Assembly (NCBI GenBank): GCA_947460165.1
Contig: CANHKH010000060.1
Span: 1-11,618, forward strand
DNA: 11,618 bases
Source: Comamonadaceae bacterium
Lineage (GTDB): Bacteria; Pseudomonadota; Gammaproteobacteria; Burkholderiales; Burkholderiaceae_C
Direction: 5' to 3'
Under the pieces are notes generated by a model. It worked only from the letters and a program-made list of their open reading frames with translations, searched no databases and was not told the DNA's origin. Both the position numbers and the translations under genes were made by a program. Below are positions 1-5,788 of this stretch, piece by piece (position 1 is the first letter of the stretch; each line of letters starts with the position of its first letter).

Positions 1-218
1 CCACGGGCGCGGTGGATGCCCAAGGCCCCATGAAAATCCTCACCAGCTGCCCCAGCTGCCTGCAAGGCCTCTCGCGCTACGGCCAAGACCTGCAAAACGG
101 CCTTTTGGAAGCCGACTACATCGTGGTGGAGATGGCCGAAAAAATTCTGGGCCCCGACTGGATGCCCGCTTATGTGGAAGCGGCCAACCACGGCGGCATT
201 GAGCGCGTGCTGGTCTGA
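1..218 (+). CDS. C-terminal end of a large FAD-linked / Fe-S oxidoreductase (DUF3683-type), 5' partial
   Basis: Only the last 71 codons are present. The first complete codon is at position 3 and the stop ends at 218. The visible part contains the cysteine motif CPSCLQG followed by NGLLEADYIVVEMAEKILG and ends in GGIERVLV. I recognise this as the tail of the very large (over 1000 residues) FAD/FMN-binding oxidoreductase with a C-terminal Fe-S or cysteine-rich (CCG-like) region. It commonly lies just upstream of DUF971 and ubiE in Burkholderiales. The family resembles D-lactate or glycolate dehydrogenase fusions. Its substrate is not known to me, and the catalytic FAD domain lies outside the window. 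The next gene starts 38 bases after the stop, which suggests co-transcription. Recognition of the tail is fairly sure; the enzyme activity is inferred only. Confidence 0.8.
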   Translation, partial: TGAVDAQGPMKILTSCPSCLQGLSRYGQDLQNGLLEADYIVVEMAEKILGPDWMPAYVEAANHGGIERVLV

Positions 219-256
219 GCGCCCGCACCCACCTTTCACCCTTTAAGGACAAGCCC

Positions 257-673
257 ATGGCAGGACTTCAAGCAGGCGCCCCCACGCCCACCGCCATCAC
301 CGTGCACGGCCAGTCGCGCGTGCTGGAGGTGGCATTTTCCGACGGGGCGCACTTTCGCATTCCCTTTGAGCTGATGCGCGTGTACTCGCCCTCGGCCGAG
401 GTGCAAGGCCACGGCCCAGGCCAAGAAGTGTTGCAAACCGGCAAGCGCGAGGTCGACCTGGTGCAGCTCGAACCCGTGGGCAATTACGCAGTCAAGCCCA
501 TATTTTCTGACGGCCACGACAGTGGCCTGTTTTCCTGGGACTACCTCTATCACCTGGGCACCAACCAGGACAGCCTGTTTGGCGAGTACCTGCAGCGCCT
601 GCAAGCGGCAGGCGCAGACCGCGATGCCCCCATGCAAGGGGCCGGTGGCGGGCACGCCTGCGCCAGCCACTGA
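257..673 (+). CDS. DUF971 domain protein (gamma-butyrobetaine hydroxylase-like N-terminal domain)
   Basis: The product has 138 residues. The family hallmark is visible near residues 84-101: SDGHDSGLFSWDYLYHLG. Before it comes the small beta-rich part typical of DUF971 (AFSDGAHFRIPFELMRVYSPSAEV, split here as AFSDGAHFRIPFELM and RVYSPSAEV). The same domain forms the N-terminus of eukaryotic gamma-butyrobetaine hydroxylase, where it binds zinc. In bacteria it stands alone, and its role is not established. The C-terminus, about residues 118-138, is a low-complexity Gly/Ala/His tail ending HACASH. The ATG at 257 is preceded by AAGGA at 244-248, a fair ribosome binding site. It lies 38 bases after the oxidoreductase and 27 bases before ubiE, so it probably belongs to the same transcript. 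The family call is firm; the function is unknown. Confidence 0.88.
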   Translation: MAGLQAGAPTPTAITVHGQSRVLEVAFSDGAHFRIPFELMRVYSPSAEVQGHGPGQEVLQTGKREVDLVQLEPVGNYAVKPIFSDGHDSGLFSWDYLYHLGTNQDSLFGEYLQRLQAAGADRDAPMQGAGGGHACASH

Positions 674-700
674 GCCTTCGTCTTCGACCTGGAATCACCC

Positions 701-1432
701 ATGAGCCGCACCCACTTTGGATTTGAGACGGTCGACGAGCGCGACAAAGCCAGCCGTGTGCGCGGCGTGTTTGACTCGGTCGCGCCCAAGTACGACCTGA
801 TGAACGACCTCATGTCCGGCGGCCTGCACCGGGCCTGGAAGGCCTACACCGTGCTGGTGGCCAATGTGCGGCCAGGCCAGTCGGTGCTCGACATCGCTGG
901 CGGCACCGGCGACTTGGCGCTCGCCTTTGCCCCCAAAGTGGGCAAAACCGGCCGCGTGTTGCACACCGACATCAATGAAGCCATGTTGCGCGAAGGCCGC
1001 AACCGCCTGCTCGACCAGGGCGTGGCCCTGCCCACCTTGGTCTGCGACGCCGAGTTTTTGCCCTTTCCCGACGCCAGCTTTGACCTGGTGACCGTGGCCT
1101 TTGGCCTGCGCAACATGACCCACAAAGAGCAAGCCTTGGCCGAGATGTGCCGCGTGCTCAAGCCCATGGGCCGGCTGCTGGTGCTGGAGTTTTCCAAGGT
1201 GGCCAAGCCGCTGGAAAAGGTCTACGACTGGTACTCCTTCAAAGTCCTGCCGCGCCTGGGGTCTTTGGTGGCCGGTGACGACGCCAGCTACCGCTACCTG
1301 GCCGAATCCATCCGCATGCACCCCGACCAAGACACGCTCAAAGCCCTCATGCAGCAAGCCGGCTTCGGCCATGTGGACTGCCACAACCTCACTGGGGGTG
1401 TGGTTGCGTTGCATGTGGGCATCAAGTGCTGA
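701..1432 (+). CDS. ubiE: Ubiquinone/menaquinone biosynthesis C-methyltransferase UbiE
   Basis: The product has 243 residues, the usual family length. UbiE uses S-adenosylmethionine to methylate the benzoquinol ring carbon (2-polyprenyl-6-methoxy-1,4-benzoquinol) in ubiquinone synthesis, and demethylmenaquinone where that pathway exists. The N-terminal family signature VFDSVAPKYDLMNDLMSGG lies at residues 23-41. The SAM-binding glycine loop VLDIAGGTGDLALAF lies at 62-76, and the acidic residue ending strand two is Asp90. The segment DAEFLPFPDASFD is at 116-128, FGLRNMTHKEQAL at 134-146, and the C-terminal TGGVVALHVGIK at 231-242. All are typical of UbiE. A weak GGA Shine-Dalgarno at 691-693 precedes the ATG. 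It is followed, after one intervening gene, by ubiJ and ubiB, as in the enterobacterial ubiE-ubiJ-ubiB operon. Only menaquinone activity is uncertain, because no men genes are in view. Confidence 0.97.
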   Translation: MSRTHFGFETVDERDKASRVRGVFDSVAPKYDLMNDLMSGGLHRAWKAYTVLVANVRPGQSVLDIAGGTGDLALAFAPKVGKTGRVLHTDINEAMLREGRNRLLDQGVALPTLVCDAEFLPFPDASFDLVTVAFGLRNMTHKEQALAEMCRVLKPMGRLLVLEFSKVAKPLEKVYDWYSFKVLPRLGSLVAGDDASYRYLAESIRMHPDQDTLKALMQQAGFGHVDCHNLTGGVVALHVGIKC

Positions 1433-1484
1433 AACAATAGGACATAGTTCGCTCAGAGGGATGATTGTGTTCCCCGACCTTTCA

Positions 1485-1490
1485 AAGGAG
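1485..1490 (+). promoter_or_regulatory. Ribosome binding site of the Tim44-like gene
   Basis: AAGGAG lies five bases before the ATG at 1496. It is the strongest Shine-Dalgarno match among the plus-strand genes of this window and fixes the start of the Tim44-like gene. Stronger initiation here than at the weak site of ubiE suggests this gene is translated independently of ubiE. Confidence 0.8.
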
Positions 1491-1495
1491 ACTCC

Positions 1496-2449
1496 ATGAA
1501 GATTTGGTCCGCCATGATGGCTGCCGCTGTGACCCTCACGATGGCTTTGGGTTCTGTCAATGTCGAGGCCAAGCGCCTGGGCGGCGGCGGCTCTACCGGC
1601 AAACAGTCGTCCAATGTGACGCAGCGCGAGGCCAAGCCGGCCACGCCCGCAGCACCTGCCGCCAGCCCTGCGGCTGCGGCCCCCCGCAAGCCTTGGGGCG
1701 CCATGCTCGGTGGCCTGGCCGCCGGTTTGGGCCTGGCCTGGCTCGCCCACAGCTTGGGCATGGGCGAGGCGTTTGGCCAAGTGCTGATGTTTGCCCTGCT
1801 GGCCCTGGCGGTCATGGTGGTGGTGGGTCTGGTCATGCGCAAAATGCGCGCCGGCCGCCAAGGTGCCTCTGAGCAGTCACCCTTCGCCTTCCAAGGCGCA
1901 GGTTCTGCCAGCACGCCCACCCAGTACAGCCCCAACAACGTGGGCAACGACGCCTCGGCCCGCCCCTGGGAGCAAACTGCCACGCGTTTTGAGAGCAGCG
2001 CACCTGCCAGCACCGGTTCCATGATCGGCTCGGCCCTCAATGGCCCGCAATCGTCCTGGGGCATTCCTGCTGGCTTTGACGTGCAAGGCTTTTTGACTGC
2101 CGCCCGTCAGAACTTCACCACCTTGCAAGACGCCTGGGACCGCTCTGACATCCCAGCCCTGCGCGTGATGATGACCGACGACATGCTCGAGCAAATCAAA
2201 ACCCAGCTGGCCGAGCGCGAGTCCCACACCGGCGGCGCAGTCAACAAAACCGACGTGTTGTCGCTGGACGCTCAGCTCCTGGGCATCGAGGAACTCGACG
2301 ACGCTTACCTCGCCAGCGTGGAGTTCTCCGGCATGATCCGTGAAGACCAGTCCGCCGGTCCCAGCCCCTTCCGCGAGGTCTGGAACATGACCAAGCCCCG
2401 TCACCGCGCCGGTGGCTGGCTGGTGGCGGGCGTGCAAGCCCTCCAGTAA
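1496..2449 (+). CDS. Tim44-like domain membrane protein
   Basis: The product has 317 residues. Residues 1-25 form a signal-like hydrophobic N-terminus ending VEAK. They are followed by a Gly/Ser then Ala/Pro-rich stretch (29-65) and two hydrophobic segments at about 68-88 and 92-114. A charged patch (MRKMRAGRQ) and a Ser/Pro-rich linker to about 185 come next. The C-terminal globular part from about 195 to the end (FLTAARQNFTTLQDAWD, RSDIPALRVMMTDDML) matches the Tim44-like domain. In mitochondria, Tim44 tethers Hsp70 to the import channel. The bacterial proteins have no settled role, so import function must not be assumed. The gene sits between ubiE and ubiJ, 63 bases from each, which may hint at a role in the ubiquinone membrane complex or may be plain operon packing. 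The family call is confident; the function is unknown. Confidence 0.88.
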   Translation: MKIWSAMMAAAVTLTMALGSVNVEAKRLGGGGSTGKQSSNVTQREAKPATPAAPAASPAAAAPRKPWGAMLGGLAAGLGLAWLAHSLGMGEAFGQVLMFALLALAVMVVVGLVMRKMRAGRQGASEQSPFAFQGAGSASTPTQYSPNNVGNDASARPWEQTATRFESSAPASTGSMIGSALNGPQSSWGIPAGFDVQGFLTAARQNFTTLQDAWDRSDIPALRVMMTDDMLEQIKTQLAERESHTGGAVNKTDVLSLDAQLLGIEELDDAYLASVEFSGMIREDQSAGPSPFREVWNMTKPRHRAGGWLVAGVQALQ

Positions 2450-2472
2450 GCCGCAGGGCTTCGCCGGGCTGG

Positions 2473-2484
2473 CTCAGGCCTGAG
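2473..2484. promoter_or_regulatory. Perfect 12-bp palindrome upstream of ubiJ
   Basis: CTCAGGCCTGAG is a perfect dyad in the short gap between the Tim44-like gene and ubiJ, centred about 34 bases before the ubiJ start. As RNA it would give only a four-pair stem with a GGCC loop and no T-tract follows, so an intrinsic terminator is unlikely. It could be an operator, or chance in GC-rich DNA. Confidence 0.3.
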
Positions 2485-2499
2485 GCGATTTATCCGTCA

Positions 2500-2534
2500 A
2501 AATCGGGGACGTATGACCCACACGTCCCCGATTT
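2500..2534 (+). promoter_or_regulatory. Perfect 13-bp inverted repeat enclosing the ubiJ start codon
   Basis: The left arm AAATCGGGGACGT (2500-2512) and the right arm ACGTCCCCGATTT (2522-2534) are exact reverse complements. They are separated by nine bases, 2513-2521, that begin with the ubiJ ATG. In mRNA this would form a strong hairpin with the start codon in the loop and the only Shine-Dalgarno-like bases (GGGGA, 2505-2509) buried in the stem. The A-rich left flank and T-rich right flank also resemble an intrinsic terminator for the upstream gene, although the T-run is only three bases. The repeat is read directly from the sequence; its role is inferred. Confidence 0.7.
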
Positions 2535-3088
2535 CATTTGTGCAGTCCCTTTTTCAATCCGCCGCGGATCGTCTGCAGCCCCCGCAGTGGCTGGTGGACG
2601 AAGGCCAGCAGCGCCTGGTTTTGCTTTTAAACCATGTCTTGATGCAAGAGCCCGAGGCCCAGGCCCGTCTGGCCCGCAAAAAAGGCAGCGTCATTCAGGT
2701 GCGCTGGGGCGCCTTTTCAATCAGTTTGCAGCTCACCCCGGCCGGGCTGGTCACGGTGTCCGATGCGTCCCGCTCGCCCGACTTGGTGCTGTCTCTGGAG
2801 GGCCAGCCGCCCTGGGTCGTGGCCCGCCAAGTGCTGCAAGGCCAGCGCCCCCCTGTGCAAATTGAAGGCGACGTGCAACTGGCCGCCGAGCTGGCTTGGC
2901 TCAGCGACAACCTGCGCTGGGACCTTGAAGAAGACCTCGCCCGCCTTTTGGGCGACATTCCCGCCCATGCCCTGGCCGACGCAGGCCGCAAGCTGGTGGC
3001 CGCGCTCAGGCCTTGGCTGGCCAAGGTGTTGCCCGCCTCAGGCGCTGCTGCTGCGGCGACGGTCAGCGCCTTCAGGGCCGGCGCATGA
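2513..3088 (+). CDS. ubiJ: Ubiquinone biosynthesis accessory factor UbiJ (SCP2-like)
   Basis: The product has 191 residues, close to the size of E. coli UbiJ. UbiJ has a lipid-binding SCP2 domain that helps present hydrophobic ubiquinone intermediates to the hydroxylases and methyltransferases of the soluble ubiquinone complex. It works with UbiK. The conserved core is visible: QRLVLLLNHVLMQEPEAQAR near residues 28-47, the hydrophobic SCP2 strands at about 60-90 (SLQLTPAGLVTVSD), then PPVQIEGDVQLAAELAWLSD and the helical WDLEEDLARLLGDIPAH. The ATG at 2513 is used because homologues align from there and no earlier in-frame start is seen. It lies inside a hairpin loop, and GTG at 2540 is a less likely alternative. 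The stop overlaps the ubiB start (ATGA), implying translational coupling. Sequence divergence in this family is high, so the neighbours strengthen the call. Confidence 0.88.
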   Translation: MTHTSPISFVQSLFQSAADRLQPPQWLVDEGQQRLVLLLNHVLMQEPEAQARLARKKGSVIQVRWGAFSISLQLTPAGLVTVSDASRSPDLVLSLEGQPPWVVARQVLQGQRPPVQIEGDVQLAAELAWLSDNLRWDLEEDLARLLGDIPAHALADAGRKLVAALRPWLAKVLPASGAAAAATVSAFRAGA

Positions 3089-4638
3089 AGCGGCTGTTTC
3101 GCGGCATCTTCATCCTCTGGACCGTGCTGCGCTACGGCCTGGACGAGCTGGTGCTCTCCAGCTTTGAGCGGCCCGGCCTGCGCTTGCTGACCCGCATTGT
3201 TTCTTTGGGGCGCGATTTGCGCCAACCCAAAGGCGTGCGCCTGCGCCTGGCGCTGGAAAGCTTGGGGCCCATCTTTGTCAAGTTTGGACAGGTGCTGTCC
3301 ACCCGGCGCGACCTCCTGCCGGCCGAGATTGCCGACCAGCTGGCCTTGCTGCAAGACCGCGTGCAGCCCTTTGATTCCAGCGTGGCGGTGGCCATCATCG
3401 AGCGTGCCTTTGGCCGGCCGCTGGACCAGATTTTTGCCACCTTCGAGCGCCAGCCCGTGGCCAGCGCCTCCATTGCGCAGGTTCACTTTGCCACTTTGCC
3501 CCAGGGGCGCGAGGTGGCCGTCAAGGTCTTGCGGCCAGGCATGCTGGGCCTGATTGAAAAAGACCTGGCCCTCATGCACATGATGGCCGGCTGGGTGGAG
3601 CGCCTGTCGGCCGACGGCAAGCGCCTCAAGCCCCGCGAGGTGGTGGCCGAGTTCGACACCTACCTCCACGACGAGCTCGACCTGCTGCGCGAGGCCGCCA
3701 ACGCCGCGCAGCTGCGCCGCAACATGCAGGGGCTGGACCTGGTGATGATTCCTGAGATCGTCTGGGACTACTGCATGCCCGACGTGATGGTCATGGAGCG
3801 CATGAAGGGCGTGCCCATCAACCAGGTGCAGCGCCTGCGCGATGCCGGGGTGGACATCAAAAAGCTCGCCCGCGACGGCGTCACCATCTTTTTCACCCAG
3901 GTCTTCAGAGACGGCTTTTTCCACGCCGACATGCACCCCGGCAACATCCAGGTGAGCTTGGCGCCCGAGACCTTTGGCCGCTACATCTCGCTGGACTTTG
4001 GCATCGTGGGCACGCTCAACGAGGTCGACAAGGAGTACCTGGCGCAAAACTTCACGGCTTTTTTCCGGCGCGACTACAAGCGCGTGGCCGAGTTGCACAT
4101 CGAGTCGGGCTGGGTGCCAGCTGCCACCCGGGCGGACGAGCTGGAATCGGCCATTCGCGCCGTGTGCGAGCCCTACTTTGACCGCCCGCTCAAAGAAATC
4201 TCGCTGGGTTTGGTGCTCATGCGCCTCTTTCAAACCTCGCGGCGCTTTCAGGTGGAAATCCAGCCCCAGCTGGTGCTGCTGCAAAAAACCCTGCTCAACA
4301 TCGAGGGCCTGGGCCGCGATCTGGACCCCGAGCTCGATTTGTGGAGCACGGCCAAGCCCTTTTTAGAAACCTGGATGCTCGAACAAGTGGGCCCCGCCAA
4401 GCTGTGGGCCCAACTCAAGGCCGAAGCGCCGCTCTATGCCAAGTTGTTGCCCGCGCTGCCCCGCGTGCTGCACCAGTTCCTGAGCCAGCCGCCCGTGCGC
4501 AAGCAGCGCGACTTGGAGCTGCTGATTGCCGAGCAACGCCGCACCAACCGCTTGTTACAAGCCATTGTCTACAGCGGACTGGGTTTTTTGCTGGGCCTGC
4601 TCGCCATGGAATGGCTGGGCCACATGCCTCTGGGGTGA
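3085..4638 (+). CDS. ubiB: Ubiquinone biosynthesis regulatory protein kinase-like UbiB
   Basis: The product has 517 residues from ATG 3085. The frame stays open further upstream, but the chosen start gives the family N-terminus MKRLFRGIFI and overlaps the ubiJ stop by four bases. UbiB is an atypical ADCK/COQ8-family protein with ATPase activity needed for ubiquinone synthesis; it probably helps extract lipid precursors from the membrane. Visible motifs are the family-defining KxGQ (K66-Q69 in FVKFGQVLSTRRDLLP), the Ala-rich loop ASASIAQVH (126-134), the nucleotide lysine in VAVKVLRPG (K147), HADMHPGN (280-287) replacing the usual kinase HRD loop, and DFG (304-306). Hydrophobic helices at the C-terminus (about 490-512, GLGFLLGLLAMEWLG) anchor it in the inner membrane. 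All key residues are intact. It is the last gene of the ubiquinone block. Confidence 0.97.
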   Translation: MKRLFRGIFILWTVLRYGLDELVLSSFERPGLRLLTRIVSLGRDLRQPKGVRLRLALESLGPIFVKFGQVLSTRRDLLPAEIADQLALLQDRVQPFDSSVAVAIIERAFGRPLDQIFATFERQPVASASIAQVHFATLPQGREVAVKVLRPGMLGLIEKDLALMHMMAGWVERLSADGKRLKPREVVAEFDTYLHDELDLLREAANAAQLRRNMQGLDLVMIPEIVWDYCMPDVMVMERMKGVPINQVQRLRDAGVDIKKLARDGVTIFFTQVFRDGFFHADMHPGNIQVSLAPETFGRYISLDFGIVGTLNEVDKEYLAQNFTAFFRRDYKRVAELHIESGWVPAATRADELESAIRAVCEPYFDRPLKEISLGLVLMRLFQTSRRFQVEIQPQLVLLQKTLLNIEGLGRDLDPELDLWSTAKPFLETWMLEQVGPAKLWAQLKAEAPLYAKLLPALPRVLHQFLSQPPVRKQRDLELLIAEQRRTNRLLQAIVYSGLGFLLGLLAMEWLGHMPLG

Positions 4639-4689
4639 GCCGCGCTGGCGTGGCGGCTTGCCGCTGGCCTTTGAATCGGCCTGCCCGCC

Positions 4690-4695
4690 TATAAT
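4690..4695 (+). promoter_or_regulatory. Candidate sigma-70 -10 box for the fmdB-DUF502-aspS unit
   Basis: TATAAT, a perfect -10 consensus, stands in the 151-base gap after ubiB. The nearest -35-like hexamer, TTGAAT at 4671-4676, is only 13 bases away, too close for normal spacing, and the bases at 16-18 bp spacing (around 4666-4673) match poorly. A start near 4702 would give a leader of about 88 bases before fmdB. The -10 box is clear; promoter activity is inferred. Confidence 0.5.
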
Positions 4696-4743
4696 TTTGA
4701 GTTTTGCACCGCGTGTCCACCCGGCGGCTTGCGCCCATGCGCT

Positions 4744-4770
4744 GGGTGACAACCCGTCGGTCCATTTTTT
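4744..4770 (+). terminator. Terminator-like hairpin with T-run in the fmdB leader
   Basis: GGGTGAC (4744-4750) can pair with GTCGGTCC (4756-4763) around an AACCC loop, with G-U pairs and one bulged G. It is followed at once by ATTTTTT (4764-4770), which resembles a weak intrinsic terminator. It could end the ubiB transcript or attenuate the transcript from the TATAAT at 4690. The same GGGTG can instead pair with CACCC at 4718-4722. The structure is imperfect, so this is tentative. Confidence 0.35.
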
Positions 4771-4789
4771 CTAAGAACTTTCAAACGCA

Positions 4790-5113
4790 ATGCCAATTTA
4801 CGCCTACAAATGTGACTCCTGCGGGCATGCCAAAGACGTGTTGCAAAAAATCTCCGACGAGCCTCTGAGCGTGTGCCCCCAGTGCGGCGCGGCCAGTTTC
4901 ACTAAGCAAGTCACGGCCGCGGGCTTCCAGCTCAAAGGCTCGGGCTGGTACGCCACCGACTTCAAAGGGGGCGCTGCCCCCAGCGTTCCAGCGGCCGACA
5001 AAGCCCCTGCTTCTGCGGGCGGTGATGCTGCCCCTGCCGCCCCCGCCGCTTCCGCTGCTGCGCCGGCCCCCGCCCCGACACCTGCGGCAGCCCCTGCCAC
5101 CAAGGCCGACTGA
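4790..5113 (+). CDS. FmdB family zinc-ribbon regulatory protein
   Basis: The product has 107 residues. Residues 1-60 form the FmdB/CxxC zinc ribbon: MPIYAYKCDSCGH with C8 and C11, then C29 and C32 in VCPQCGAASF, followed by the conserved GFQLKGSGWYATDFKG. Four cysteines probably bind one zinc ion. The name comes from a putative regulator of formamidase genes in Methylophilus, but for most family members the target is unknown. From residue 61 the protein is an Ala/Pro-rich low-complexity tail with no predicted fold, ending TKAD. No good Shine-Dalgarno precedes the ATG, only a weak AAGAA near 4773-4777. Its TGA shares one base with the ATG of the DUF502 gene. Linkage to aspS is often seen in betaproteobacteria, hinting at a translation-related role, but that is inference. 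Confidence 0.9.
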   Translation: MPIYAYKCDSCGHAKDVLQKISDEPLSVCPQCGAASFTKQVTAAGFQLKGSGWYATDFKGGAAPSVPAADKAPASAGGDAAPAAPAASAAAPAPAPTPAAAPATKAD

Positions 5114-5724
5114 TGGCTGCCCTGCGCCGTTGGTTGCTGGCGGGCCTCTTGGTCCTGGTGCCCCTGATCATCACGGTCTGGGTGCTCAATTGGGTGGTCT
5201 CCACCCTGGACCAGACCCTGCAAATCTTGCCCGCCGCTTGGCAGCCAGACCGCTTGCTGGGCATGCACATTCCCGGCTTTGGCGTGCTGTTGGCCCTGGC
5301 CATCGTGCTGGTGATTGGTGGCGTGGCCAGCAACTTTTTGGGCCGCAAATTGGTCAGCTGGTGGGACTCGCTGCTCGGCCGCATTCCCATCGTCAGATCG
5401 ATTTACTCCAGCGTCAAGCAAGTCTCTGACACCTTGTTTTCTGAGAATGGCAACGCCTTTCGCCAGGCCCTGCTGGTGCAGTGGCCGCGCCCCGGCGTGT
5501 GGACCATTGCCTTTCAAACCGGCACGCCTGGCGGCGGCATCATGGACCACCTGGACGGCGACTACCTCAGCGTCTACGTGCCCACCACACCCAACCCCAC
5601 GGGCGGCTACTTTGTGATGCTCAAAAAGGCCGACTGCATAGAGTTGGCCATGTCCGTGGACGAAGCCCTGACCTACGTCATCTCCATGGGCGTGGTCGCC
5701 CCAGGCACGCCTGCCAGCAAGTAA
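5113..5724 (+). CDS. DUF502 family inner-membrane protein
   Basis: The product has 203 residues. Two transmembrane segments are visible at about 7-28 (LLAGLLVLVPLIITVWVLNW) and 54-76 (around GFGVLLALAIVLVIGGVASN). They are followed by the DUF502 signature RIPIVRSIYSSVKQV (90-104) and a beta-rich soluble part. That part contains GVWTIAFQTG (128-137), YLSVYVPTTPNPTGGYF (151-167) and the conserved end region SVDEALTYVISMGVV (181-195). The family is widespread in bacteria and plants (LIKE-COV proteins in plants), and its bacterial role is undefined. The start codon overlaps the fmdB stop by one base (TGATG), so translation is probably coupled. There is no catalytic motif to suggest an enzyme. The family call is firm and the function is unknown. 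Confidence 0.92.
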   Translation: MAALRRWLLAGLLVLVPLIITVWVLNWVVSTLDQTLQILPAAWQPDRLLGMHIPGFGVLLALAIVLVIGGVASNFLGRKLVSWWDSLLGRIPIVRSIYSSVKQVSDTLFSENGNAFRQALLVQWPRPGVWTIAFQTGTPGGGIMDHLDGDYLSVYVPTTPNPTGGYFVMLKKADCIELAMSVDEALTYVISMGVVAPGTPASK

Positions 5725-5788
5725 TCTTCACCTTTTTTGAGGTCCCCTCAGCCGGGGCCCTTAACTCCAAGTTCAACTGCGAGTGTTT

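Noticed and set aside
1409..1438. Possible promoter (TTGCAT, 18 bases, AACAAT) at the end of ubiE for the Tim44-like gene
   Set aside because: Both boxes match the consensus only partly and they lie inside coding sequence; not strong enough to annotate.
695..1861. Minus-strand open frame (388 codons) opposite ubiE and the Tim44-like gene
   Set aside because: It spans two real plus-strand genes and their gap with no domain; composition is shadow-like.
2695..4284. Long minus-strand open frame (529 codons) opposite ubiJ and ubiB
   Set aside because: It is antisense to two well-supported genes, is rich in His/Gln/Ala/Gly as expected from reading GC-biased codons backwards, and has no recognisable domain.
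4651..4672. Small hairpin after ubiB considered as its terminator
   Set aside because: Only four firm pairs and a three-base T-run; the T-run hairpin at 4744-4770 is a better candidate.
4737..4868. Possible leader peptide starting at ATG 4737 before fmdB
   Set aside because: No ribosome site, it runs deep into fmdB out of frame, and it lacks the Asp or Asn codon cluster expected for synthetase attenuation.
5743..5762. GC-rich inverted repeat in the gap between the DUF502 gene and aspS
   Set aside because: The stem has a mismatch, the T-run lies on the wrong side for a plus-strand terminator, and transcription must continue into aspS.
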